From Antilocapra americana (lineage: Eukaryota; Chordata; Mammalia; Artiodactyla; Antilocapridae): a stretch of 64,000 nucleotides of DNA. A program made the translations under genes and the position numbers. This document shows positions 1 to 11,000 of the stretch, one piece after another. Each line of letters starts with the position of its first letter. Positions within the stretch are counted from its first letter, which is position 1. The notes under the pieces are model-generated. The model had not been told where the DNA came from and made no database searches. It saw only the letters and a program-made list of their open reading frames with translations. The stretch spans positions 32,011,909-32,075,908 of the forward strand of contig ML662442.1 of the NCBI GenBank assembly GCA_007570785.1. The letters are read 5' to 3'.

Positions 1-489
1 ACAATCTTCCCACAAATAACTTAAGAAACTGTGGCCTTCATCTGGTACCCAACCGTCAACAGTATCCTCACTGCTAAGCAAAGTGAGTCAGAAAGTGCTC
101 CATCCTTGGACTTCTCTGTGTGTAGGAATTGGATTTAAACGTAACTCTTTAAGCACATCATCAACATCAAAACACAAGGCTTAGCAATTACACACTCATA
201 CCAGTGGTTATCCCACTGAACCCCAAATGACCAACATAGCCCCATTATTCCCACCATTAAAGAAAGCTAAAAACTTAAAAAGAGTTCAGAATGATCTTTA
301 AAATCAAAAGTAGAATAGAAATTATCAGAGAAAAGCAGAGAGGTACAGAGGATCTCTAATGGAAAATTCAGCCAAATCAAATTTGGAAAAAGCGATCTTG
401 CTGCTTTGCTCTCCTCTCACCTCACTGCCACCTTCCAGATCCCTTCCAAAGCTAGTTCTTAAGTTATATGACATTTATGATTTAAACTG

Positions 490-801
490 TTAGCTCAGCT
501 GGTAAAGAATCTGCCTGCAATGCAGGAGACCCGGGTTTGATTCTTGGGTTGGGAAGATCTGCTGGTTAAGGGTAGACTGACCCACTCCAGTATTCTTGGG
601 CTTCCCTGGTGGCTCTGCTGGTAAAAAATCTGCCTGCAATGTGGGAGACCTGGGTTCAATCCCTGGGTTGCGAGGAGTCCCTGGAGAAGGGAAAGGCTAC
701 CCACTCCAGTATCCTGGCCTGGAGAATTCCATGGACTGTAAAGTCCACGGGGTCACAAAGAGTCAGACATGACTGAGCGACTTTCACTTTCTTTCACTTT
801 G
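490..801 (+). mobile_element. Bov-tA SINE with two tandem tRNA-like heads
   Basis: A first tRNA-Glu-like head starts at 490 (TAGCTCAGCTGGTAAAGAAT, then a decayed B-box). A second complete head and body starts at 598 (GGGCTTCCCTGGTGGCTC) and ends in a CTTTCACTTT tail. Compare the dimeric copy at 57695. Confidence 0.85.
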
Positions 802-1223
802 TAAGTACAGGTCTGAAATCTGATTATTATGATAATCATCATCTTCACCACGACTAACACTTGCACAGCATGATTTGTTTTTGAAAGTAAATTTCAAATT
901 TCTGATAACTAGGGTATAAATGGCCTTTTGGAACAGTGTCTATTTGTAATTTCCTTTCACAAAATGTTCTAAGCCAGAGCAAAAAAATACATGTTTATCT
1001 GATTGTATGACTTGTATTCTTTGTAAAATAATAATTGGCAAGTAGTTAACAAATAAATTAAGTGATGAAAACATTAAAATATGCAAAACCATAACAGTGA
1101 TGACAACTATGTTTTAACAGCTCGTTCACACATTATTCAACAGTCGTTTATTGAACACTTAGTAAGGATAAAAGAAAAAGATGAATGTTCCCCACTTTTA
1201 AGGATACTCTAGAGCAGCAAAGA

Positions 1224-1564
1224 GAGATTCCTGAGTGTCCTTTGGACAGCAAGAAGATCAGACCAGTCAATTCTAAAGGAAATCAACTCTTGAATAATAT
1301 TCATTGGAAGGAGTGATGCTGAGGCTCCAACACTTTGGCCACCTGATGCAAAGAGCCAACTCATTGGAAAAGATCTTGGTGCTGGGCAAGACTGAGCGTA
1401 GCAGGAGAAGGGGGGCGACAGGATGAAATGGTTGGATGGCATTACTGACTCAATGGACATGAATTTGAGCAAAGTCTGGGAGATGGTTAACAACAGGGAA
1501 GCCTGACATGCTACAGTCCATGGGGTTGCAAAAAGTCAGACATGACTTAGCAACTGAACAACAA
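1224..1564 (+). mobile_element. BovB (RTE) LINE 3' fragment
   Basis: Matches the 3' end of the ruminant BovB LINE: CACTTTGGCCACCTGATGCA, ATGGTTGGATGGCATTACTG, and the terminal AGTCAGACATGACTTAGCAA. 5'-truncated and eroded. Confidence 0.85.
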
Positions 1565-1572
1565 GAGAGACG

Positions 1573-1790
1573 GGGACTTCCCTGGTGACTCAGTGGCAAA
1601 GAATCTGCCTGCCAATGCAGGAGATGCAAGTTTGATCCCTGGGTTGGGAAGAACCCCTGGAGAAGGATACAGCAACCCAGTCCAGTATTCTTACCTGGAA
1701 AATCCCATGGACAGAGGAGCCTAAAGGCTACAGTTCATGGGACTGCAAAGAGATGGACATGACTGCATGACTAAATGACAACAACAAAGA
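1573..1790 (+). mobile_element. Bov-tA SINE
   Basis: tRNA-like head (GGACTTCCCTGGTGACTCAG) and body through GACATGACTGCATGAC, ending in a short CAA-rich tail. It lies directly after a BovB 3' end. Confidence 0.85.
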
Positions 1791-2174
1791 GACAAAGATC
1801 TGAGAACCAACAAGTTCAAAGAAGAGTGGTGGGGTTATCGGTGGGTAGAAGGAGCCATCAAGGAGAAAGGGTGGGGAGACGTAGAACTATGTGGGATAGG
1901 GTAGATGTTGGGGAAAACCTCAGCAAGGGGTGACCCTGGAGCTGAAGCTGGAAAGATAAGCTGGCCCTCATACATAATGAAGATGGGATACATATAGGGT
2001 GGGCGTATGACGCTGATCTTTCAAGCTGATCCACTGAAGTAGTGGCTAGAGTTCTATGATGTACACTGGAAAACAGTAAGTAAGCAGTTTGGAAAGGCTA
2101 GATTTTGAGGGAGTGAGGTCCAGCAGCCTCCAAGGTTTAGCTACTGCTACGAAACATAACTCAATCCATACTTC

Positions 2175-2322
2175 ACTGTTTCTGGACACAAACCTTTTTC
2201 AGAATTTAAAGGTCACTTCAACAACCACCACAACAAAACTCAATAGCTCAAATGAACTGATCACTTATTATGAGTCAGGCATTTTACATACCTTTCTCAT
2301 TCAACAATCCTAGGAATAGGAA
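2175..2322 (-). repeat. MIR-like fragment, first copy of a diverged tandem duplication
   Basis: Contains TTATTATGAGTCAGGCATTT and AATCCTAGGAATAGGA, typical of a MIR core in reverse orientation. It is followed at once by a similar unit, from the shared ACTGTTTCTG start to the CCTAGGAA end. Confidence 0.55.
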
Positions 2323-2323
2323 T

Positions 2324-2580
2324 GACTGTTTCTGAACACAGAACCTTTTCAGCATTTAAAGGTAACAACAACAAAACTAACAACCACAGCGTATTTATTA
2401 CTAACTATGGATCAGGTACTTGACATACATTTATTATTTATGTTCACAAAACCCTAGGAACAGGAATTCTTTCTATCAGATAATGATGACTAGGTAATTT
2501 GCCCCCACCAAGGGGCACAAGTAAAGAAGGATGGACTTCAATCGCAGTTCAAATTAAACCTGTGCCCTTGGGATCCTCTC
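2324..2580 (-). repeat. MIR SINE, second copy, with MIR 5' flank
   Basis: Same unit as 2175-2322 up to about 2466, then GGTAATTTGCCCCCACCAAG and a CAGTTCAAATT stretch as in the older half of MIR. Ancient mammalian SINE. Confidence 0.55.
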
Positions 2581-2599
2581 TTTGAACAACAACTTTTAA

Positions 2600-3210
2600 A
2601 AAGCACATGTATCTGTACCGTTATTATCTTCTCTTTCATACCACATTCACAACCGTGGGGAGACTGTATAAGATAACTTCCTTTGATCCCATATATTCTT
2701 TTAGCTACTATTCCCTCTCTCCATTCCACAGCAAAACCAATAAAAAGCTGTCTACACCAGTCATATCCATTTTCTCACTTCCTATTCTCCTCCCAAAGTA
2801 GCTCTCTTCTGAGGAAAGCAGGAATCAGTTCTGGACAATGTTGGCCATGGCCTCCCTATTGTTAACTCAATGGTCCAACTGTCCTCATACCACCCCACAG
2901 TTTCTCTCAGCTCCTGGACACTATTCCCCCTATTTTTGTTGTTTTCCTTTTATTACCTTATCTGCCCTGCTTCTTGGCTCCTCTTCTGCCTTCAGGAACT
3001 CTAAATGTTGGACTGTCCCTTGCTCACCCCTGCATTTCCTTCTTCCTTTTATGAAGTTAAATGCCATCTATATGCTGATAATCAAATACATTTTTATCTT
3101 TAATCCTGAGCTCCAACTATTTGCTTAACTGTCCATTCATCGTTTCCAGGACATCAAATGGGTATCTCAAACTTAACAGAACTGAAAATAACTCTTCACT
3201 CCTTATGTTT
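2600..3210. other. No gene; old unassigned repeat-like sequence
   Basis: Pyrimidine-rich text with short open frames. The part at 3060-3190 (TGGGTATCTCAAACTTAACA) reads like a diverged, ancient interspersed repeat that I cannot assign. Similar text occurs near 12110-12480. Confidence 0.35.
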
Positions 3211-3490
3211 TGGAGAAGGCAATGGCACCCTACTCCAGTACTCTTGCCTGGAAAATCCCATGGACGGAGAAGCCTGGTAGGCTGCAGTCCATGTGGTTGC
3301 TAAGAGTCGGAATGACTGAGTGACTTCACTTTCACTTTTCACTTTCATGCACTGGAGAAGGAAATGGTAACCCTTCAGTGTTCTTTCCTGGAGAATCCCA
3401 GGGACGGGGGAGCCTGGTGGGCTGCCGTCTATGGGGTCGCACAGAGTCGGAAACGACTGACATGACTTAGCAGCAGCAGCAGCAGCAGCC
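3211..3490 (+). mobile_element. BOV-A2 SINE with (AGC)n tail
   Basis: Two Bov-A units in tandem (starts TGGAGAAGGCAATGGCACCC, second unit from about 3351 GCACTGGAGAAGGAAATGG) ending in an AGC repeat at 3469-3489, as is usual for this family. Confidence 0.9.
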
Positions 3491-4379
3491 TCGTGTTTTA
3501 TCCATTTCAAAAAATTTCTCAATGGGAAAAAAAAAGCTTAGCACACAAAGATACTATAGGCTTCCCCATGGCTAAAGAGGTTATGTAGTACTGCACATAT
3601 TTAATCAGTATGCAATATGAATAGCTAAGACCCCCTAAAGCCTTGTTTAGATATATATGTTTCTATGGTGTATTCTTTTGTATGGGATTTGGGGTGCATA
3701 TCATGATATTATGGGTAATCACTTTGCTTACTGTGGTACAGAAGTTGACATTTAATAGGCAATGGGTATATAAAACTAATCTTAAACTGGAAATTATAAC
3801 ATGTTTTATATGTTGAGAAAATTGGTTTCGTGCTGCTGATGGTGGAAGACTGTGCAATTTGAAACAAGAAGATAAACTAAAAAAATAAGACAAAGTTTAA
3901 AAAATATATGCTGAAAGGCATTGGAAAGCACCACGCCCCCCTAAAAAATCAATGCAGATTTAAGGATGTAAGATGAGACAGACCAGAGAGGTGAGCCCGA
4001 TACCTGGGACCTCTTGCCACAATCTGGGGTAGTGCCAATTCCAAAAGAAGTAAAGGAAGGCCTAAAGAGCTTGAGGGACAAAAAACTGAGTCTGGTGTTT
4101 GCCAAGGTAGAGTGAGCCAACAGGCCACCCACAGGAGTAAGTGTGAAGCAGACACAGAGCAGCTCTCAGGGGCCTGAAGCACAACTTCAAATTATCTCAG
4201 TCACGGAGAAACGAATGAGAGGTGATCTAGGATGGCTACTGCCCGAGCTGCCTTCGTAAGTAAAAGTTCTCTCTGTAGAATATGCAGTACATAATGAGCT
4301 ATTAAGAAAATACAATACCTGATATCAATTAAAAATTGTCAACTATACAAAGACAATATTACACGAAACAAAATAAACA
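3491..4379. other. No gene recognised
   Basis: AT-rich intronic sequence. Short open frames at 3663-4182 resemble no known protein. Confidence 0.6.
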
Positions 4380-5100
4380 GTAAGAAACCAAGAGGGAAAA
4401 ACAGATTATAGAACCAGACCCACAAGGGCTCCGATACTATGATGAGACAAACTTTAAAAAAATGTATGTAAAAACAAAAACTATGCATATAAATTCAAGG
4501 AACTACAAGATAAAAATTAAAATTTTGCCTAAGAACTAGAAAACATAAAAGGAACTAACTGGAATTCTAGATCTGAAAAATACAGTGACCAAAACTAAGT
4601 TCACTGGATAGGTTTAAAAACAGATTACACCCAGTTAAAGAGAGAATTAGAAGACCAGAAAACTAACAGGTAACAGAAAATACTGAAAAGAAGAAACATA
4701 AAGAATCAGTAAAAGCATCTTCTAAAATATGTATAACTGAAATTTTGAAAAAGAGCAGAAGCAGTATTTTTAGAGATCATGATTAGAAATTTCCAAAAAT
4801 CGATGATGTTAAGTATACATTTGAGAAACCCTGCAAGTCCCAAGGGTGTACAGAAAAACTACATAAAGGTACACCATAATAAACGGCTAAAATCTAAAGA
4901 TGAATTTTTTACAGTAGTCTAAGCAAAACAGACTACTCTTTAAGAACTAGATGTAGAACAACCCAACAAAAACAACAGAAACTAAAAGTTGGTTCAGAAA
5001 ACAACCAACACCTTACACTTCTATTCCTAGAGAAAATATTCTTCAAAAAGAAGGTAAAATAAAAACATTTTCAGAGAACAAACACAAAATACATAAAGTA
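4380..5100 (+). mobile_element. Ancient L1 LINE fragment
   Basis: A-rich sense strand with text typical of L1: GGTACACCATAATAAACGGC and AAAATATTCTTCAAAAAGAAGG. It is heavily decayed with no open frame. Confidence 0.5.
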
Positions 5101-8100
5101 CTATTTTTACATTTCAGCTGAATTAAACAATCGTATCTATTCATCACAACTTAAAAGCCACGCAAAGTAATTAGTCAACAATGGCCATGGATATAGTCTT
5201 TTCTTAAAAAGTGCTGGGGGTAAATAAGAAACAAAGAAGTGGGCAAGAAAATGATCAATCACACAGATGTAAATTGTCAAATCTGGATAATCAGGCAAAA
5301 TCATGTGAGTAAAAAAAATACTGGTGATTTGGTAAGCTGTCTCTTTTTTCTCTTTATAGAAAAAGGTTATTTTTCTCTGACTTTTGATAAGAATAAACAC
5401 ACAGCTGAGTCAGTTTTGAAAAGGAGTAAGAATAAAAATCAATAAAGCTACAAAAGTGTCACATGTAATTGTATATTTTAAAAAATACCACTGATCCCAA
5501 AAGAATGGCTTAAGAAGGCAGTCTTTGTGTAAATCCCTAACACTGCTAGTAATAAGTGCATAAAATGATTTTCCTTCTAAAATGCACAGATCACTTAGAT
5601 TTATTAACTAAAGCTATTCAAGGATTTGTTTTTTGAGCATCCGAATACAAGTGTTCATGCCAAGGTGTCATTCCACTCTTGCATTAACACAAGAGATCAA
5701 ATAAATGGAATTCCCCAATCCCCATCCACGTCTCAAAGAGTCACCAACTGTTGGAAAACAACAGAAATTCATTCCCTCCTGGAAACAAATCAGAAGGCAG
5801 ACCATCATTCGGTAGCCAGCATATGATTCAGCAGAGCTTTGTATAAAAAGCATAAAGTTCAAAAGGACCCAAAAGAAACGTGGAAGTGGTGGACTGTCTT
5901 TCCTCTTCCTGGAATCACTGTCGACAGCACCTGTGAACTTCTGACTGTGTCACTGAGGAGCACCCCAGGAAGACACGGTAGTGACTTTTAAAGAGCAGCC
6001 AACAGCAAGCACTTAGCGACCTTTCAGCAAATGCAGGTAGGAGGAATGCAAATGGATGACAATAAGTTTATAAGGCCGAGAATGTGATTAAATGGAAAGC
6101 AGGGCTTGAACACTGCCTGTGGCTATTTAAACAGTTTCTCAGAAGAGACAATAAAATGTATTTACAGAAAATACAACACTTTTTTCTGAATCTCGTAAGA
6201 TTGCCATTCATAACCTTTTGTCTTCATTCAACAATCGTTAAACAAAAAGCAAACAATTTCCAAATTCAGTATTTTCCCTCCTTCATGTGAAGAGATGTTG
6301 GGATAGGCAATTTAAGCAGGAGGGAAGCATCCATGCAGATGTACAGAACAAACATGAAAGCTAGTGTCTGAAATTTCAAATGAGGTATCACCTTAAAGGT
6401 GCTCCCAGATTCTCTGTAATCTTTTGCACTCACTTTAGTAAGACTAAAAATCTCTCAACAGTAAGAGTAACAATTAGCACAGTTAATTAGTTTATTATTC
6501 AATAAAAATGGAAATAGAGCAATTTGTACTCATCACAGCTCTCAACACTACAAAGTTCTTGGGAGTTCAGAGGGACTGCGTTGTTTTTAGCTCAAGCTGT
6601 CAACATGTGATGCTTTTTCTCTCTAAAAATGAGAAGTGTCAAAGAGAAGATGGGCAAACTGAAAAGCACACACAAAAAAATCTAATTGAAATATATGCTG
6701 TTCATTTTTCCGAATGTTTTTGTAATACTTATATGGCATTTTGCTTTTGTCCTTTAAGAATGCTTTTAGCATCTACAAGACATACAACTCAAGGATCTAA
6801 GGCTTTCAGAAGGAGCTTTAATAGATGGGTCAGGTCAGCTACTGGCCTTTATTATCTATAATTTATAATTTCCCTCTTAAAGCCTTTGAAATGTGCCTTT
6901 CATCTCTCCACCCTTGCTTACTTCAACATTCTAATTCAATTTGACTCTTTTTGTTTAAAACTGAACCCTAACAAGGGGAGGACAGGGAGATACCCTCTCT
7001 CGTGGTTCACTATGCTTTTTTGTTGTGGTGATCTATTGAAAAAGAAGACCTTAAAAAACTTGCAATTTCACATATACTTTATTTCCCTTTGGAGTCAACT
7101 CTCTGCAATAATTCATGTCAATATTTTTTGAATTTAAAAAACTATTTAGCTTTAAGACTTTGACACTGGTTCTTAGCAGATAGCTTTTTCAAGTTTCAAC
7201 TCTTTGAACCTGTCTCCACAGTTCCTTTCCAGAGTCTGGGCTTCCAAGATAGCAGTAGCTAACAAACTAAAATGAGTGTGGATGCCCATAAAAGTTACTT
7301 GCCTAGGGGTCCCCTACACAAGTTACACTAACAACTGGACTGGTCTCAGACAATTTGACCCTAATACAGAAACTTAAAGCACTGCAATTGATTCAAGTCG
7401 GGATGGGAGAATCCTCATTCTTAGACCAACTTAAGTAAGAAACCATGAGACAAAGGGAAAGGGGGTAAAATATTTGGGATGCAAATAAAGTTTCACTCTG
7501 TTTGGCCCCAAACAGTCCAGGTAATTGCAGCCCAGGGTTAATCTCCTCCTTTCCCTGTCTTGTTTGGTTAGAGGAAAAGTAGTATTATGGAGTGAGTATA
7601 GTTAGGCAAAGACAAAAAAAACAAATCAAAGCAAAATAACAAGGTGTAATGAGGAGAGAGGCAGCAACCCTTCTTCCTAAGTAAATGGTTCCTCATGGAC
7701 CAGGGGCTAGATGCACAGATTGGGGTCCTTAAAACACAAGGAACTGTGCTGTGACTGGAGAGTAAGTCCGGTGAGGACTGGAAGCAGTCAGTCATCTAAC
7801 CTTGATTATCTTCATATCCACAGTTATCTTTGATAACAATTTCAAGTGTAGTTTTTACTCAAGATACACTGACTGTTAGAAGCAAATATGAAAGGGTCAT
7901 TAGAATATTTTTAGTATCATCCCTCCGAACTCCCCTCACCCCACCCCAAGTTGATTAAATCCATCTCTCCAGGCAAATTTAAATTACCCTGCCCCCAAGA
8001 AGGGTAGCTTATGCTCACCTCATCATCCCCAATTAGGAAACTGTAACTCCCCCAGCCTGTCCCTTACTTTATCCACATTGTCTTTATGACAGTTTCCTTT

Positions 8101-8624
8101 CTACTTATTATAGTCTGTCAGTATTAATTTTAATAGTTTGGAGATAGAAAGCAGAGAGCATGTAATACTTCTTTCCAAACACTCAAAGCTCATTAATTCT
8201 GTCAGAAATTTAGAGGGTCAGGGACCAAGGAAAACAGTATAAAAAGTAAATGTGAAATAGGAAAACAAGAGACAAATGGGAAACATTCTTTATTTTACTT
8301 ATCCTTCCCCCAAATAAAGGATGATGGGAAATAAGAGGCCAATAATATTATTTTTTCAAAGTAAAGAAATATTATTGACCTTAACATAAAGAATTTTATG
8401 CAATGGTATAATCAGAAAAGCATTTCTGATTACTAGCATGATATTTCATTATAGGAGATAGTTCATTACTGAATATGATTTAAATCAATGTAATTTTCCC
8501 CAGACTATTCCCAACCCTAAATGCCTTTCTTTGCTTATTTTAGTTACTTGCATATTCTTGCTTATTTTAGTTTCTTGAGTATTATTTCAGGGTTTTTTTG
8601 TTGTTTTTTTAAAAACCACCCTCC
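5101..8624. other. No gene recognised
   Basis: AT-rich intron of NT5DC1. The longest open frame (6508-6861, 117 codons) has no recognisable domain and no splice partners, and looks fortuitous. I saw no ruminant SINE in this 3.5-kb stretch. Confidence 0.6.
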
Positions 8625-8935
8625 ACTTCTGTTTATAAAAAAGACAGCATAAAATGTACATTAATTCCATACCTGGCTTTTAAAAAACTTATATATCCTA
8701 GAAATCCTTCCATTTGAACACATGGAGAACATCTTCCTTCTTTCCTCCTCCCCGCCCCCACCCTTTTTTTTAAAGGAGAAGTGTATTATTTCTCTGTGTG
8801 GATACACTGTAGCTTATTTAACCAGTCCCTTTTAGATGGATAGAAGCCTGGCTTCTAATCTTTTGCTTTTATGACCAATGTTATAATGGATAACCTCATT
8901 CATGTGTCCCTTCATTGATGTGTTGACTACTGGCA
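8625..8935 (-). mobile_element. Ancient L1 fragment (antisense)
   Basis: Contains the decayed text common in antisense old L1s (GTGGATACACTGTAGCTTAT, then AACCAGTCCC and CTTTTATGACCAATGTTATA). The same type of text recurs at 17640. Confidence 0.5.
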
Positions 8936-10493
8936 GGAAAATACACTCGCAATCTTTGACTGACTCAAAATCATTTTAAACTGTTCACTTTAGGCTCTAA
9001 AGGACATATTCAAACTTCTTTAACTGGACCTAACGTATTGCATTATTTAATCCCCAAATATGGTCTTGGCAAAGACTAATTTACAACAGTCTTTTAGATG
9101 ACCTAGCAAGTGGCACTGATTTCCAGACGAGGTGTCTGTGCTGATGAGAGACAAGAATTATAAAATGAAAGACCGTTATCTTTCTCAGATTGTCCCAGAT
9201 TATATAGAAACTTGGAGAAGTTAGGAAACTGCACAAAATGTAACCATCAAGACTGTATGTTTCCTGTATCACTAAATTTTGCATGTTAATATTTGTAGTC
9301 TTAACTATCCAAATGGAGAAATATTTCAGTGCCATATTGCATTCAGTTGGCCACACATAAAGTCTATATATTCCCTATCTAAATAAAGTTCTGTTCTATC
9401 ATAAGAGCCTCATTTCAAATCTGTACTGGGAGCAAAAACAAAACAGATAAAGAATGATGTGATTTTAAGTCCCCCCCTTGTTTAGTCCTGACTTATGCTT
9501 TCTATTTTTATCTCATGAAGAAAGATTATATTTTATTCTCAAAACAATTCACATTTTCCCTCATTTATAGGATGTTACAGCCCAGTCAAGAAATGTAATA
9601 AGATGCCTCTGCTAAGAAATACTACCTATTTAGTAATTCTGATTTAATAAAGCATATCAAACATTGCTTTATTTTTTGTTTCACGGCTGAAATAAAACAG
9701 AACAAACAAGGAATTATTTAATTCCATCATCAAAAACATTCCAAATACTTCTCACGGAGGCTCTCGCCCTTTCATAATTAAATTAACCTGTAAGTTTACC
9801 AAATAAACACCACGAACAGGGTACTTTTAAATGGTTATAACACTACCTCACTGTTCTAGCATTTTTTAAAAAAGCAAATACAAGGTTTTCTGTATTTTGT
9901 TTTTTGTATTTAAAAATAAGGTTGACAGAAAAATTCCAAAACATCAGTCAGATCACCTGTAGCAAGGAGAACAACATGTCTGGGTGAATCTATTGACAGA
10001 GTTCAGGGAAGAAAACAGGTCACAAGCATGCCTGCCCTGTGAGGAGACTGGGTCACCATGGACAGTGTTAGGATATAGGAATGGGAAGATATTCAAAGCC
10101 TCAGGGACAGAAACTGCAGATATTTTGCTGTTCTGTTAAAGCAGTAAATGTATTTATTTACCAACTATTTAAAAATTTCGCATATTTTAATTGTTAACAT
10201 TACCACTTGGTAACCAAAAATAAAATCATTAAAATATTATAGTATTACTATTCCAAGGGGGAAAATACATTGCAAATCAATGTACTGACCTTAGACCCGT
10301 ACTTTAACATCTTTTTGGTCAATCACTTCAACTATTGCATAAACAAAATAAACCTAGAAATATTCCCTTTAGAGACATGTATTGCACATCCTAATTTCAA
10401 AGATGCACCCTGTACTTTCTGAGTACAGTAAATATAACTTTACACTAAAATGGTCCTTGGAAACTCTCTGGCATTTAACAAGCTTTACTCTGA
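8936..10493. other. No gene recognised
   Basis: AT-rich intronic sequence with no clear repeat or splice-flanked coding block. Confidence 0.6.
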
Positions 10494-10711
10494 TGGACTT
10501 CCCTGGTGGCTCTGATGGTAAAGAATCCTCCTGCAATGCAGGGGAGCTGGGTTCAATCCCTAGGTCAGGAAGATCCCCTGGAAAACAGAATGGCTACTGA
10601 CTCCAGTATTGTTGCCTGGAGAATTCCATGGACAGAGGAGTCTGTCAGGCTACAGTCCCTGGGGTGGCAAAGAGTCGGACACGACTGAGTGACTATCCCT
10701 TTCACTTTTTT
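10494..10711 (+). mobile_element. Bov-tA SINE
   Basis: Full head (GGACTTCCCTGGTGGCTCTG), B-box GGTTCAATCCC, and body ending GAGTCGGACACGACTGAGTG. The low erosion suggests a fairly young copy. Confidence 0.92.
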
Positions 10712-10918
10712 TTTTCCATTGTTATCCTGAACGTTAGTTTACCAAACTATTTCTGTGCGTGTATCTTTCACAAAGTCCCACAAAGAAAGTGAAAAAATAA
10801 TCCCATCAAGATCAAATCTTTCACTTACCAAAGCTTAACAGCCCTCAAGTGACAGGAACTATTCAGGTCATTGCATGAAATGTAAGAAATAAAAATTACT
10901 AAAACAATAAGAAAATTA

Positions 10919-10998
10919 TTAGGTTGAACTACATGAAACTACTCATATTTGACTGTTTTTGATACATAAAAATAGTAATTTCATATGGTTCAACTTAA
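10919..10998. mobile_element. 80-bp palindromic MITE, TA-flanked (mariner type)
   Basis: The ends TTAGGTTGAACTACATGAAA and (read from the other end) TTAAGTTGAACCATATGAAA pair over most of the element, leaving a short central loop. TA dinucleotides flank it directly at 10917-10918 and 10999-11000. The length, the TTAGGTTG-type ends and the TA duplication are those of mariner-derived MADE1-like MITEs, but the internal sequence differs from MADE1. Its transcript could fold into a miRNA-like hairpin. Confidence 0.75.
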
Positions 10999-11000
10999 TA

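Noticed and set aside
490..600. tRNA-like A and B boxes, repeated through the window
   Set aside because: They are heads of Bov-tA SINEs (tRNA-derived), not functional tRNA genes; no cloverleaf with an intact anticodon arm and acceptor stem is present.
6508..6861. 117-codon open frame on the plus strand
   Set aside because: AT-rich intron, no domain, no promoter or splice signals; within random expectation for 64 kb in six frames.
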